64,000 bases of DNA from Acididesulfobacillus acetoxydans (GCF_902729405.1 NZ_LR746496.1:4456226-4520225), one strand, 5' to 3'; shown: positions 41,817-51,503, counted from the first letter of the stretch. Numbers and translations are program-made. The notes: generated from the sequence alone by a model not told the origin.

Positions 41817-41998
41817 ATCCAAAGCGCAAGACTCCCACTTCTACAAGTGGGAGTGGGTCCCACGTACCCCGCTTCGGTGGGGGTAGACTCCATCCTTCGG
41901 CACAAAAGCATAATTTCACGCTCTGTGCCTACGGCGATAGTCTCCACCGGAGACTATCGCCACCGAAGTCTCGATGTTCAGCCTTAGGCTGAACGAGT
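41817..41998. repeat. Palindrome-rich repeat element at the 3' end of ppdK
   Basis: It contains ACTCCCACTT-CTAC-AAGTGGGAGT, then TCCCACGTACCCCGCTTCGG, then GCGATAGTCTCC-ACC-GGAGACTATCGC, and ends GTTCAGCC-TTA-GGCTGAAC at the ppdK stop. About 65 of the first 80 bases match a second copy at 48685-48790. The ACTTCTACAAGT palindrome resembles end structures of IS200/IS605-type elements, so it may be a non-autonomous derivative. Confidence 0.6.
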
Positions 41999-44641
41999 TC
42001 ACTGCTCTTTGTTGTTAGCCACCGCCTGAGCCGCCGCCAAACGCGCGATGGGCACCCTGAAGGGTGAGCAGGAAACATAATCCAGTCCGATCATGTGACA
42101 GAACTCGATCGAAGACGGTTCTCCCCCGTGTTCACCGCAGATTCCCAGCTCCAGCTGCGGATTGGCTCTCCGTCCCAGCTCCACCGCCATTTGCATGAGC
42201 TTGCCCACTCCCGGCCGGTCCAGAACTGCAAAAGGATTGTTGGCAAGAATGTGCTGTTCGAGATAAGCAGGAAGGAATTTGCCCTCCGCATCATCACGAG
42301 AGAAGCCCAGGGTGGTTTGGGTCAGGTCGTTTGTCCCGAAGGAGAAGAAATCCGCCGCACTTCCGATTTCGTCCGCCGTGAGAGCCGCGCGGGGAACCTC
42401 GATCATCGTACCCACCTTGTACTCAAAGCGCACGTTTCTCTCCTCCATCACCGAAGCAGCCGTCTCCTCCGTCAACTTGCGCAGCATTTCCAGTTCCCTC
42501 TTGTGAATGACCAGCGGGATCATGACTTCGGGATGAATATCAAAACCTTCCTTGACCAAACGGGCGGCAGCTTGGAAAATGGCTCTCGCCTGCATGGCAT
42601 AAATCTCGGGGAACGTGATCCCGAGGCGACAGCCACGATGGCCGAGCATGGGGTTGAGTTCGGAGAGGGCGCGGATTTTGCGCAGGAGGCCTTCCTTGGC
42701 ACGCAGGGCGTCCGGGTCCTTGGCGGTCAGTTTCAACTCCGTGATTTCCACGATTAGGTCTTCCGCGTTGGGCAGGAATTCGTGCAGCGGCGGATCCAGC
42801 AGGCGAATGATGACCGGCAGCCCCTGCATCGCCTTAAGAATACCGTAGAAGTCTTCCTCCTGCATCGGCAGAAGTTTAGCCAGGGCATCCTCGCGTTCTG
42901 ACAGATTTTGCGCCAGGATCATGTCCTGGACGATGGGTATCCTGACAGGGTCCATAAACATGTGCTCGGTCCGGCACAAACCAATTCCCTGGGCCCCAAA
43001 ATCCCGAGCCTTCTGGGCATCTTTGGGAGTGTCGGCGTTCGCCAGGACTTTCAAACGGCGAATTTCATCGGCCCAAGCCAGGATCTCCTTGAATTCGGCG
43101 CTGAGTTCGGGGTCGATCATGGGCACGAGTCCGCGAATGACCCGCCCGCTGGCCCCGTCCAGGGAAATGACCGTCCCTTCCGGATAAACTTCATCGGCTA
43201 TTTGTACAGTGCGCTCCGCATAATCAATCCTGAGCGCTTCACAACCGCAGACCGCCGGTTTCCCCATGTGCCGGGCCACCACGGCCGCGTGGCTCGTCAT
43301 TCCGCCCCGGCTGGTCAAAATCCCCTGAGCCGCCAGGATACCGTGGATGTCATCCGGAGTCGTCTCCGTGCGCACCAAGATCACTTTTTCCCCGGAGTTG
43401 CCCAGTTTTTCGGCCCGGTCGGCGTCAAAGACGATCTTGCCGGAGGCCGCGCCGGGGGAAGCCGGCAAGCCCGTGGCCAGAAGATCCGGCTTGGCCGCCG
43501 GGTCCATGCGGCGATGCAGAAGCTGATCGAGCTGCCCCGGTTCGATCCTGCGGATGGCTTCTTCTTTGCTGATAAGTCCTTCCCGGCACATCTCCACGGC
43601 GGCCCGAATCGCGGCGGGCGCGGTTCTCTTGCCGTTGCGGGTCTGCAGCATGTACAGCTTGCCCCGCTCAATCGTGAATTCAATATCCTGCATATCCCGG
43701 TAATGCTGCTCCAAACGCGTGGATATCTCGACAAACTGCTCGAAGACGCTCGCATTCTCGGTCGCCAGACTGGCGATGGGTTGGGGCGTGCGAATCCCCG
43801 CCACCACATCCTCACCCTGGGCATTCATTAAATATTCGCCGTAGAGTTTCTTTTCCCCGGTCGAAGGGTTGCGGGTGAACGCCACGCCCGTTCCGGAATC
43901 ATTACCCATATTGCCGAAAACCATGGACTGCACATTCACCGCCGTGCCGATATCATCCGGAATATTGTTAATCTTACGGTAAACTACAGCCCGGTCATTA
44001 TCCCAAGAGCGAAACACCGCCCGAATTGCTTCGTTCAACTGAACTTTCGGATCTTGCGGAAAAGGTTTGCCGGTGCTGTGCCGGATGAGTTTCTGGTATT
44101 CCGTGACCATCCATTTAAGACTCTGGGCCGAAAGCTCGGAATCATAGCGCACATCCTGTTTTACCTTTGCCCTCTCCAAAACGCTTTCAAAATCATGATG
44201 TTCAACCCCGAGCACTACGTTACCGAACATCTGAACAAAACGACGATAGCAATCGTAGGCGAAACGTTCGTCGTGGGTGAGCTCCGCCACCCCCAGAACC
44301 GTTTCATCGTTGAGCCCGAGGTTGAGAATGGTATCCATCATACCCGGCATAGAGAACTTAGCCCCGGAGCGCACAGAAACCAAAAGGGGATTCTTGGCAT
44401 CGCCAAAGCGTTTGCCTGTCGCCGATTCCAGGTTCGCCAGCGCCGGTTCGATTTGCTCCGCCAGCGTTTCCGGAAAGTCCCCCGTTTGCGTGTACACATT
44501 GCAGGCTTCCGTGGTAATCGTGAAACCCGGCGGCACAGGCAGGCCGATATTGGTCATTTCGGCCAAATTAGCGCCTTTTCCTCCCAAGAGGTCTTTCATG
44601 GAAGCCTTGCCTTCCTTGAACAAATAAACGTACTTAGTCAC
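41999..44641 (-). CDS. ppdK: Pyruvate, phosphate dikinase
   Basis: An 880-residue enzyme interconverting pyruvate + ATP + Pi with PEP + AMP + PPi. The N-terminal ATP-grasp domain (LLGGKGANLAEMTNIGLPVP) is followed by the phospho-histidine domain with GILTSRGGMTSHAAVVARHM (catalytic His; the preceding Thr is the regulatory site). The C-terminal PEP/pyruvate barrel has IGLCRTEHMF, DPPLHEFLPN and GICGEHGGEP (catalytic Cys). Its start overlaps the stop of the regulatory protein gene by eight bases. This unit follows glyQS-ccpN in many Clostridia and serves gluconeogenesis or PPi-linked glycolysis. Confidence 0.97.
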   Translation of the reverse strand: MTKYVYLFKEGKASMKDLLGGKGANLAEMTNIGLPVPPGFTITTEACNVYTQTGDFPETLAEQIEPALANLESATGKRFGDAKNPLLVSVRSGAKFSMPGMMDTILNLGLNDETVLGVAELTHDERFAYDCYRRFVQMFGNVVLGVEHHDFESVLERAKVKQDVRYDSELSAQSLKWMVTEYQKLIRHSTGKPFPQDPKVQLNEAIRAVFRSWDNDRAVVYRKINNIPDDIGTAVNVQSMVFGNMGNDSGTGVAFTRNPSTGEKKLYGEYLMNAQGEDVVAGIRTPQPIASLATENASVFEQFVEISTRLEQHYRDMQDIEFTIERGKLYMLQTRNGKRTAPAAIRAAVEMCREGLISKEEAIRRIEPGQLDQLLHRRMDPAAKPDLLATGLPASPGAASGKIVFDADRAEKLGNSGEKVILVRTETTPDDIHGILAAQGILTSRGGMTSHAAVVARHMGKPAVCGCEALRIDYAERTVQIADEVYPEGTVISLDGASGRVIRGLVPMIDPELSAEFKEILAWADEIRRLKVLANADTPKDAQKARDFGAQGIGLCRTEHMFMDPVRIPIVQDMILAQNLSEREDALAKLLPMQEEDFYGILKAMQGLPVIIRLLDPPLHEFLPNAEDLIVEITELKLTAKDPDALRAKEGLLRKIRALSELNPMLGHRGCRLGITFPEIYAMQARAIFQAAARLVKEGFDIHPEVMIPLVIHKRELEMLRKLTEETAASVMEERNVRFEYKVGTMIEVPRAALTADEIGSAADFFSFGTNDLTQTTLGFSRDDAEGKFLPAYLEQHILANNPFAVLDRPGVGKLMQMAVELGRRANPQLELGICGEHGGEPSSIEFCHMIGLDYVSCSPFRVPIARLAAAQAVANNKEQ

Positions 44642-45455
44642 GCCTCTCCCCCCTATACATTATATCTAACACCATACTGGCAGTCTCTTCGACCGCTTTG
44701 CCAGTGGCGTCGATAATCCGGCAGCCGATTTTCTTCATAACGTTGCGGGCATACTCCAACTCCCGCACGATGCGTTCAAGGCTGGCATAGTCCGCCGAGG
44801 CCCCCAGACCCAGGGTTTTCAAACGCTCCGTCCTGATCAGGTTCAACATGTCGGGCCGGAGCGTCAAGCCGACGACTTTATGCACCGGTATAGTAAAAAG
44901 CTCCTCCGGAGGCGCCACCTCGGGCACCAAGGGAATATTCGCCGCTTTGATTCCTTTATGGGCGAGATACATGCTGAGCGGGGTTTTGGATGTCCGGGAA
45001 ACCCCGATCAAGACAACGTCGGCGTAAAGAGCCCCCCGCGGATCTTTGCCGTCATCATATTTCACGGCAAATTCGATGGCTTCGACTTTACGGAAATATT
45101 GCTCATCCAAGCGGTGAATGATACTGGGAATGTGGCTGGGATCGAGGCCCGTTTGGACGGAAATGGCCCCAATGAGCGGCCCCAAAATATCTACCGTCTG
45201 CAGGCTCATCTCTTTTGCCCTTTGTTCCAGGTGGTTGCGCAATCCCAGTAAAACCAGGGTATAAACCACGATAGCCTGGTCATGAACCGCTTCCTCGAGT
45301 ATTTCGTCCAGATGGACCTCATCTCTGACATACGGAACCCGCCGGATCCGCGTCCTGACCCCGCTGAACTGAGCAGCCGCCGCCCGGCTGACAAACTCCG
45401 CGGTCTCACCCAAAGCGTCTGAAATCACGTAGATGACCGGCATCTGTGTCGTCAC
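44634..45455 (-). CDS. ppsR: PPDK/PEP synthase regulatory kinase/pyrophosphorylase (DUF299)
   Basis: A 273-residue bifunctional serine/threonine kinase and phosphorylase that inactivates PPDK by ADP-dependent phosphorylation and reactivates it by phosphorolysis. Hallmarks are VISDALGETAEFVSRAAAAQ at the start, the P-loop-like IGVSRTSKTPLSMYLAHKGI, and KVVGLTLRPDMLNLIRTERL. It sits between ccpN and its target ppdK, whose start it overlaps. The B. subtilis counterpart is YqfL. Confidence 0.95.
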   Translation of the reverse strand: MTTQMPVIYVISDALGETAEFVSRAAAAQFSGVRTRIRRVPYVRDEVHLDEILEEAVHDQAIVVYTLVLLGLRNHLEQRAKEMSLQTVDILGPLIGAISVQTGLDPSHIPSIIHRLDEQYFRKVEAIEFAVKYDDGKDPRGALYADVVLIGVSRTSKTPLSMYLAHKGIKAANIPLVPEVAPPEELFTIPVHKVVGLTLRPDMLNLIRTERLKTLGLGASADYASLERIVRELEYARNVMKKIGCRIIDATGKAVEETASMVLDIMYRGERRD

Positions 45456-45511
45456 TAATCCGTCCCCCGTTCCTCATTCCGACCTCCGGCTTCTGACCTC
45501 CGGCCCCTGAA

Positions 45512-46156
45512 TTATGCCTTCCCAATATCGAGAAAAAGCTTCGAAATATTGGTCTTGGTAAAACGACCCACGACCTCGTAGCGTTCGTCACCCTGTTCAT
45601 CGATGAAGCCCTCCACCACGGGCAGGCTGTCAACCTGATGCTGTACAAGTTTCCTGGCCGCGTCCAGCACCGGCTCATCCGGAGTTGTCATGAAAATGTT
45701 GGGCATACGGGTCATAATTACTCCGACCGGTACCTGCTGCAAGTCGTTTTTGCCCAGAGCGGCTTTGAGCAGGTCCTTGCGGGAAACCATCCCGGCCAAA
45801 ACCCGGTCTTCCGTAACTACAATAAGGCTGCCGACGTTTTGGGTAAACATGGCGACAATCGCTTCGTAAATACTGACGCTCTCTCGGACAACGGCAGGCA
45901 CGGACTTGAAGTCTCCCACCCGAATCCGGCGCAAGCGCTCCGCCACCGCTGAAGGCTCATGCCTTTCCCGGTAAAAATAGCCGACCCGCGGCCTGGCCTC
46001 CAAAAGCCCTGCCATGGTTAAAATCGTGAGATCGGGGCGCAAGGTGGCACGTGTCAAATCCAAACGGGCCGCAATCTGTTCCCCGGTAATCGGACTGGAT
46101 TCCTTGACAATTTCTACGATATGCGCTTGGCGCTCCGTCAATTCCAACCATTTCAC
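45512..46156 (-). CDS. ccpN: CcpN-like repressor: HTH plus CBS pair
   Basis: A 214-residue regulator with an N-terminal winged helix (LTERQAHIVEIVKESSPITG, RLDLTRATLRPDLTILTMAG) and two CBS domains (FTQNVGSLIVVTEDRVLAGM and TRMPNIFMTTPDEPVLDAAR). This is the architecture of CcpN/YqzB, which represses gluconeogenic genes according to adenine-nucleotide state. Location directly upstream of ppsR-ppdK suggests it controls that pair. ATG 46156 is followed by a normal N terminus. The 56-base gap to ppsR holds CCTCCGG-type microrepeats. Confidence 0.93.
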   Translation of the reverse strand: MKWLELTERQAHIVEIVKESSPITGEQIAARLDLTRATLRPDLTILTMAGLLEARPRVGYFYRERHEPSAVAERLRRIRVGDFKSVPAVVRESVSIYEAIVAMFTQNVGSLIVVTEDRVLAGMVSRKDLLKAALGKNDLQQVPVGVIMTRMPNIFMTTPDEPVLDAARKLVQHQVDSLPVVEGFIDEQGDERYEVVGRFTKTNISKLFLDIGKA

Positions 46157-46449
46157 ATCCTCATTGCCCTAACTACAAAACGGCCCCGTTCCATCCTGTT
46201 GATCTCTTATGACCGGGTCCTCTTGCCGGCTTCACAACCCCTGCCTCTCAGTACCCGGATCGGGCCCAATGTGCCATACTATATGGCCCATACCCATTAA
46301 TTATTCAACATAATTTCCTTTTTTCCTGCTTACCCGCCGAACTTTTTTCGCGTGAGCCTTTAATCCCTTCTTCCTCGCGGCCGCTTGTAAACCCGTCTCC
46401 GCTTCAAGCCCCGGACCGCCGCCTCAACGCGCAAACCGCTCCTAATCCG

Positions 46450-46524
46450 CCGTCCGTTTTTACCTCAGCCTCCTGCTTCGTTCAGGCCTCCGTTTTTACC
46501 TCAGCCTCCCGCTTCGTTCAGGCC
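46450..46524. repeat. Tandem duplication (about 38 bp) at the glyS 3' end
   Basis: TCCGTTTTTACCTCAGCCTC followed by C(T/C)GCTTCGTTCAGGCC occurs twice in tandem, one mismatch apart. The second copy runs into the glyS stop. The rest of the 360-base ccpN-glyS gap shows no gene. Confidence 0.7.
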
Positions 46525-48620
46525 CCCGGTTTTTCGGTCAGCCGGCTCAGGTCTCCCAGACAGCCCAGCATTTCCACGCACTGCCCCAGCAAAGCCAAGC
46601 GGGCTTTCCTCAAATCTTCATCCTCAGCCATGATCATAACGGCGTCAAACAACGCTTCAATCATGGGCACCAACTCTGCGGCCAATTCATAAGCCGCACC
46701 GTATTTCTCCGCCTCCACCAGATTGTCAAAACGCTCCCGGCGCACTCCGATCCCCTCGGACAAAGCAATCTCCGACGGATCCACCAAACGTTTGGCGTCC
46801 GCAACCTGAGGTTTCTCTTTCTTGCTCAGGTTAAGACAACGGGTGTACGCTTGGGTGTAAGCAGCGAATCCCACACTTTGCCGCCTCGCTGCCAGTTCTT
46901 TCGCTTTGCGCGCTGTGCGGAAGAAGAAACCCTCGTCCCGGACCATAACCGCATCCACAGTATCATAAAGCAAGCCGTCCTCCTGAAGCAAGAAACGCAG
47001 ACGCTGGCGGAAGAACTCCAGCAAACCCGGCAAAATGTCGGACAGGGGCAGCAAAGCCTTCCGCAACCCACTGTCCAGGGCCTCAAAACCGCGGTAAGCC
47101 TGTTCACACAATTCGCTTAGGGACAGATCCCACTCCGCATCCAACAGGATGCCCACAATTCCTTGCGCTTGGCGCCGCAGGGCATACGGGTCCTGGGAAC
47201 CCGTCGGCTGAATGCCTATGGCGAAAGCCCCCACGATGGCGTCGAGTTTGTCGGCCAGGCTCACCACCCGCCCCGCCGCGGACGCCGGCAACACATCCCC
47301 GGCGAAACGCGGTTGGTAGTGTTCCGCAATCCCTTGGCAGACCTCGGCCTTTTCCCCGCTGGCGGCCGCGTAGTCCGCCCCCATAACCCCCTGCAGTTCA
47401 GGGAAATCATAGACCATAAGAGTCACCAGATCCGCTTTGGCAAGATAAGCCGTCCGGTCGATGATTTCCGTATTCTCTCCGCCCAAGCCCAGTTTTCCCC
47501 CCGTGAACCGTGCCAAAACCCGCAGTCGTTCCACCCGTTCTCTCACCGTGCCCAGCTTTTCATGGTAGACCACTTTTTCCAGTTTTGGTACATGATCAGC
47601 CAGGGGAATCTTTCGGTCTTCCCGGTAATAGAAGGCGGCATCCTCCAGGCGGGCTTTCAGCACTTTTTCGTTACCTTGCCGCACAGTGGTCAAAGCATAA
47701 TCGTCCCCGTCGCGGACTGTGATAAAGTACGAAAGTAACGACCCATCAGCGGCATGAACCGGAAAATAGCGCTGATGTTCACGCATCGGTGTCGTAATCA
47801 CCGCTTCCGGCAGGTGCATATAACGCTGAGCTACTTCTCCGCGCAGAGCGGTGGGATATTCGACCAAATTTACCACTTCTGTGAGGAGTTCTTCATCCTC
47901 TTCCGCCTTTCCTCCGCACGCGGCCGCCAAATCCCGAATCTGGTCCCGGATCACCCGGCCCCGTTCCTCCGGGTCCGCCAGGACAAAGGCCTTCCTCAAT
48001 ACTTCCGGATAATCCCCGGCTGAAACCAGTTCGACGGGATGGTCGCTCAAGGTCCGGTGTCCGCGGGAGAACCGTCCCGAGACCAAACCCACTAATTCAA
48101 AGGGAACCACCTCCGAGCCGTAAAGAGCCATCAGCCAACGGATAGGACGGGCAAAGCGAAAATCGGAATCACCCCAGCGCATGGGTTTGGGAAAACGCAA
48201 ACCGATAATGAGGTCGGGGCAGAGTGTGGGCAGGATCTCCAGCGTCGGCCGTCCCGCCTCAGCTTTGCGGGCAAAAACATACGAAGCTCCGTTAACTTCC
48301 CGAACAAACAGATCTTCCACCCTCACCCCCTGAGCGCGGGCAAACCCTTGGGCCGCCTTCGTGGGTTTTCCCCCGGCATCATAGGCGGACTTAAGCGCGG
48401 GCCCTTTGACCAGTGCCTGCAAATCCTCCTGCTTTTCCTCCAAGTCCTTCAGCACCAGGGCCAAGCGCCGCGGGGTGGAATAGGTCTTCAGCTCACGAAA
48501 GGCCAACCTCAAATCCCCGAGCTTCTGCCGGGCTTGATCCGCCAGCTGCACCAGGGCATCCGGCGCGAACTTAGCCGGAATTTCCTCTGTCCCGATTTCT
48601 AACACAAAATCCCTCGCCAT
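46518..48620 (-). CDS. glyS: Glycyl-tRNA synthetase beta subunit
   Basis: A 700-residue beta chain of the bacterial alpha2-beta2 glycyl-tRNA synthetase. It begins MARDFVLEIGTEEIPAKFAP, the standard start, and contains TYSTPRRLALVLKDL, MRWGDSDFRFARPIRWLMAL, TALRGEVAQRYMHLPEAVIT, and the HD-like FPELQGVMGADYA region. ATG 48620 follows GGAGGGTTGAAAGAA; the longer frame to 48689 has no support. It is co-transcribed with glyQ under T-box control, although a 237-base spacer with a repeat element separates them. Confidence 0.97.
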   Translation of the reverse strand: MARDFVLEIGTEEIPAKFAPDALVQLADQARQKLGDLRLAFRELKTYSTPRRLALVLKDLEEKQEDLQALVKGPALKSAYDAGGKPTKAAQGFARAQGVRVEDLFVREVNGASYVFARKAEAGRPTLEILPTLCPDLIIGLRFPKPMRWGDSDFRFARPIRWLMALYGSEVVPFELVGLVSGRFSRGHRTLSDHPVELVSAGDYPEVLRKAFVLADPEERGRVIRDQIRDLAAACGGKAEEDEELLTEVVNLVEYPTALRGEVAQRYMHLPEAVITTPMREHQRYFPVHAADGSLLSYFITVRDGDDYALTTVRQGNEKVLKARLEDAAFYYREDRKIPLADHVPKLEKVVYHEKLGTVRERVERLRVLARFTGGKLGLGGENTEIIDRTAYLAKADLVTLMVYDFPELQGVMGADYAAASGEKAEVCQGIAEHYQPRFAGDVLPASAAGRVVSLADKLDAIVGAFAIGIQPTGSQDPYALRRQAQGIVGILLDAEWDLSLSELCEQAYRGFEALDSGLRKALLPLSDILPGLLEFFRQRLRFLLQEDGLLYDTVDAVMVRDEGFFFRTARKAKELAARRQSVGFAAYTQAYTRCLNLSKKEKPQVADAKRLVDPSEIALSEGIGVRRERFDNLVEAEKYGAAYELAAELVPMIEALFDAVMIMAEDEDLRKARLALLGQCVEMLGCLGDLSRLTEKPGA

Positions 48621-48684
48621 TTCTTTCAACCCTCCAAAAATCCTCCAGAATATTGCGGTCCAACGCCCGTTTCCCGGGCATTTA

Positions 48685-48790
48685 TCCAAAGCGTAAGGCT
48701 CCCACTTCTACAAGTGGAAGTGGATCCCACGTACCCCGCTTCGGTGGGGGCAAACCCGGCCTTCGGCCGTCATTGTCCACCGGACAATGA
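48685..48790. repeat. Second copy of the palindrome-rich element, between glyQ and glyS
   Basis: ATCCAAAGCGTAAGGCTCCC, then ACTTCTACAAGT, then ATCCCACGTACCCCGCTTCG match the element at 41817. It ends with its own inverted repeat CGTCATTGTCC-ACC-GGACAATGACG (48757-48793 region). It separates glyQ from glyS within an operon, which is unusual. Confidence 0.6.
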
Positions 48791-48857
48791 CGCCTTCAGC
48801 GCGATAGCATTCGTTAAAGGCTCAGCGCTTCCTAATACGGATTTCGCTGATTTCAGA

Positions 48858-49754
48858 TTAAGCTTCACTTCTGAATGTTCCCCGCCCCTGTTTGAGCAGG
48901 GGGTAACCCAACCTCTCCCTTTGTTCAACATAAGCCGCCGCGCACCGGCGGGCCAAAGCCCGCACCCTGCCGATATAAGCCGTGCGTTCCGTGACACTGA
49001 CGGCGCCCCGGGCATCCAGCAGATTAAACGCGTGCGAACATTTCAAGACATAGTCATAGGCCGGCACCACGAGACCGCGTTCCACCGTCTGAGCGGCTTC
49101 TTTTTCATACATGTCAAACCATGTCTGCAGAGCAGCCGTGTCCGCCACTTCAAAATTATAATGGGAGTAGTCAATCTCGTTCTGCAGGTAAATGTCTCCG
49201 TAACTGACATCTCCCACCCACTCGATGTCATAAACGCTCTCCTTGTTTTGAATAAACATGGCCAGGCGTTCCAGACCGTAGGTTATTTCAGCACTGACCG
49301 GCTTGCAATCAATTCCCCCGCATTGCTGAAAATAGGTGAACTGAGTCACTTCCATCCCGTCCAGCCAGACTTCCCAGCCCAAGCCCCAAGCCCCCAAAGT
49401 AGGAGCTTCCCAGTTGTCTTCCACAAAGCGGATGTCGTGCTCCTTGGCTTGAATGCCAAGACGCTCAAGGCTCGCCAGGTAGAGATCCTGGACATTGTCG
49501 GGCGACGGTTTTAGAATCACCTGGTATTGGAAATAATGCTGCAGCCGGTTGGGATTTTCCCCGTAGCGCCCGTCCGTGGGCCGGCGGGAAGGTTCCACGT
49601 AAGCGACATGCCACGGTTCGGGGCCGAGAGCGCGCAGAAAGGTAGCCGGGTTCATGGTGCCGGCGCCTTTTTCCACGTCATAGGGCTGAGCAATGATACA
49701 GCCCTGTTCGCCCCAAAATTGGTTCAAGGTAAGAATGATGTCTTGAAATTTCAC
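48858..49754 (-). CDS. glyQ: Glycyl-tRNA synthetase alpha subunit
   Basis: A 298-residue alpha chain carrying the class II active site. It starts (GTG 49754) [20 protein letters not shown] and contains [40 protein letters not shown] and [28 protein letters not shown] lies nine bases upstream. The open frame to 49994 runs through the T-box leader and is not coding there. It is the first gene of the glyQS operon. Confidence 0.97.
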   Translation of the reverse strand: MKFQDIILTLNQFWGEQGCIIAQPYDVEKGAGTMNPATFLRALGPEPWHVAYVEPSRRPTDGRYGENPNRLQHYFQYQVILKPSPDNVQDLYLASLERLGIQAKEHDIRFVEDNWEAPTLGAWGLGWEVWLDGMEVTQFTYFQQCGGIDCKPVSAEITYGLERLAMFIQNKESVYDIEWVGDVSYGDIYLQNEIDYSHYNFEVADTAALQTWFDMYEKEAAQTVERGLVVPAYDYVLKCSHAFNLLDARGAVSVTERTAYIGRVRALARRCAAAYVEQRERLGYPLLKQGRGTFRSEA

Positions 49755-49789
49755 GGACGTTGACCCCCTCAAATAATACTCGCCATGAT

Positions 49790-49998
49790 AAGAAAGCAAA
49801 AGCTCCCGCCCCCGCAGTCCAAGCTGCAGGGACGGGAGTTCACTCCCGCGGTTCCACCCTGTTTGGTCCCCAAAAGGACCCACCTTCATTGACCGACGCT
49901 CTGAGCTGCCCCAACCGCTTCTTCCGTCCGGCTTCCACCCTCCCGGACTCTCTCTCGGACAATCCACGGTTTTCCGTCTCATCACCGCGTGCAAATGC
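49790..49998 (-). ncRNA. T-box riboswitch (glycine) upstream of glyQS
   Basis: The T-box sequence AGGGTGGAACCGCGGG is present (complement of 49843-49858). It is followed by the terminator hairpin CTCCCGTCCCTGCAG...CTGCGGGGGCGGGAG and CTTTTGCTTT. A long stem I lies upstream (about 49880-49990). Uncharged tRNA-Gly should favour the antiterminator and read-through into glyQ. Confidence 0.92.
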
Positions 49999-50017
49999 AG
50001 TTTAAAAACTTACAAAC

Positions 50018-50046
50018 ATTATAATGGGTCCGGAGCCGCCTGTCAA
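50018..50046 (-). promoter_or_regulatory. Sigma-70 promoter of the T-box-glyQS operon
   Basis: Minus strand TTGACA - 17 bases - TATAAT, a consensus promoter about 20-25 bases before the T-box leader. Confidence 0.88.
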
Positions 50047-50177
50047 TTTTTGTGGGGCGCGAGCCCCGGTAAATTTGCCCGCTGAGTCACGATCTGCCGG
50101 ACGATTTGTCCGCAGAATCGCAAGCCGCCTGTCGATTGGCCCATAAGTCGCGATCGGCTTCCCTTTGGCCGGGCAGC

Positions 50178-50627
50178 CTAGACTCTGAGTTCCGCCCGCT
50201 CCCAGTCGTCGGAGCCCTCCCTCCGCTGTTCCCCGGCCGGGTCCATCTCCAGGGAATAGTGCCGGAAAGCCGCCACTGCCAACCCGGCAACTCCCAGCAT
50301 CCTCAGGCCCGGACGCCTCAGCACACCGTAGGCCAGAAGTAAACCCACCGGCGCGGATACACTGAAGACCGTCTTCTCGTCGTGCTTGACGTTGAGCCTG
50401 GCCTGCCTCAACTGTTTGAATTTATGCTTTAGTCCTGTCCACATTTCACCGTTGTCACGCTCCATATCCTCCGTCACGTTGTTCTCGCCCCTTTCCACTA
50501 AGGCCAGGGCTTTGACGACATCCCCCCCGGCCTCAGCCAGGGCCGTTCTGGCTTGCTCATAGTTCAAACCCATGCGTTCCCGGAGAATATCGATCTTTTC
50601 TAATTCTGTCCACAGCTTTTCGCTCAT
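50178..50627 (-). CDS. DUF4342 domain protein
   Basis: A 149-residue protein. Residues 1-45 (LEKIDILRERMGLNYEQART...GGDVVKALALVE) form a UBA-like helical domain, the middle is basic, and residues 85-115 (VSAPVGLLLAYGVLRRPGLR) could form a membrane hairpin. This matches DUF4342 proteins found near recO/glyQ in Clostridia. Function is unknown. It sits between recO and glyQS on the same strand. Confidence 0.75.
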   Translation of the reverse strand: MSEKLWTELEKIDILRERMGLNYEQARTALAEAGGDVVKALALVERGENNVTEDMERDNGEMWTGLKHKFKQLRQARLNVKHDEKTVFSVSAPVGLLLAYGVLRRPGLRMLGVAGLAVAAFRHYSLEMDPAGEQRREGSDDWERAELRV

Positions 50628-50649
50628 TGTCCCGCCCTTCTTTCGCGCC

Positions 50650-51438
50650 TTAGTGCTGCTTATCGCTCTCGCTGCCGTAGTCGCTCTCCCTGCCGCAGCC
50701 CAGGTTCCTCATCTGCCAAGACCGCAGCCTGCGCTCAAACTTCTGCTCACAATAAAATTCCGTGGCGGCCAGGACCTCGTCACGCAAAGAGGAATTCCAG
50801 CGTAGGCGATCGAGTTTATCCATGTCCCGGTAGAGAAGCTGCCTCATAAAGGCGAGGCTGCCCGCGGCCACCCAGCGCCCGGAATACGCACCCCGGCAAT
50901 GTGAACAGACAATGCCTCCCGCAGCCGGGCTAAAGAAGATACGGCTGCCTTCGACTTTTGCCCCGCATTCGGCGCAGTTTTCCAGACGCGGATGATAACC
51001 GAGAATATGCAGAAGTCGCAGTGCATAGGCACCTTGGATGAGAAAAGGAGAGTAATGTTCCAGAAGGAAAAAACCGGTCAGAGTGAGGGTGAATAATTCC
51101 GGATGGGGCTGTCCGGGGAGGGTCGCCACATCCAAAAGCTCCGCCATGCCTGTCGCGGCCAAACTCCGTTCGAAGTCATTCCACAGATGAGGAAAGCTTT
51201 CGCGCGGACTGGCTTCGTTAACCGTGTCCAGCGTATGCCCCTTATGAAGCAGGTAATCCGCATAAGTGAAAAGCTGAGCCCCCGCGCGCTGACGGCTCTT
51301 CGGCTTCCTTACCCCCTTGGCTATCGCCTGAAGTTTCCCCTGTTCCCGAGAAAACAGAGTGAGCAGCCGATCCGATTCACCATACTCCCGGCTGCGAATC
51401 ACAATAGCATCCGCCTGATAAACGGACACGCTCCCCAC
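50650..51438 (-). CDS. recO: DNA repair protein RecO
   Basis: A 262-residue recombination mediator that helps load RecA with RecR. The N-terminal OB fold is YQADAIVIRSREYGESDRLL and TLFSREQGKLQAIAKGVRKP. The helical middle includes FLLEHYSPFLIQGAYALRLL, and the zinc finger is ENCAECGAKV...GIVCSHCRG. The length is normal. It lies in the era-recO-glyQS order typical of Firmicutes, but deoC and a tandem repeat array separate it from era here. Confidence 0.95.
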   Translation of the reverse strand: MGSVSVYQADAIVIRSREYGESDRLLTLFSREQGKLQAIAKGVRKPKSRQRAGAQLFTYADYLLHKGHTLDTVNEASPRESFPHLWNDFERSLAATGMAELLDVATLPGQPHPELFTLTLTGFFLLEHYSPFLIQGAYALRLLHILGYHPRLENCAECGAKVEGSRIFFSPAAGGIVCSHCRGAYSGRWVAAGSLAFMRQLLYRDMDKLDRLRWNSSLRDEVLAATEFYCEQKFERRLRSWQMRNLGCGRESDYGSESDKQH

Positions 51439-51503
51439 GACCCTTCTTAGTCTTTCTTGCGGGCCGACTTTGTATGCAAACCTATGCTAGATCTTGCAGT
51501 ACT

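Noticed and set aside
42908..43831. A 307-codon plus-strand frame inside ppdK
   Set aside because: Antisense shadow in GC-rich coding DNA with no protein resemblance.
49755..49994. N-terminal extension of GlyQ to 49994
   Set aside because: The DNA is a T-box leader with a conserved T-box sequence and terminator; the GTG at 49754 has a ribosome site.
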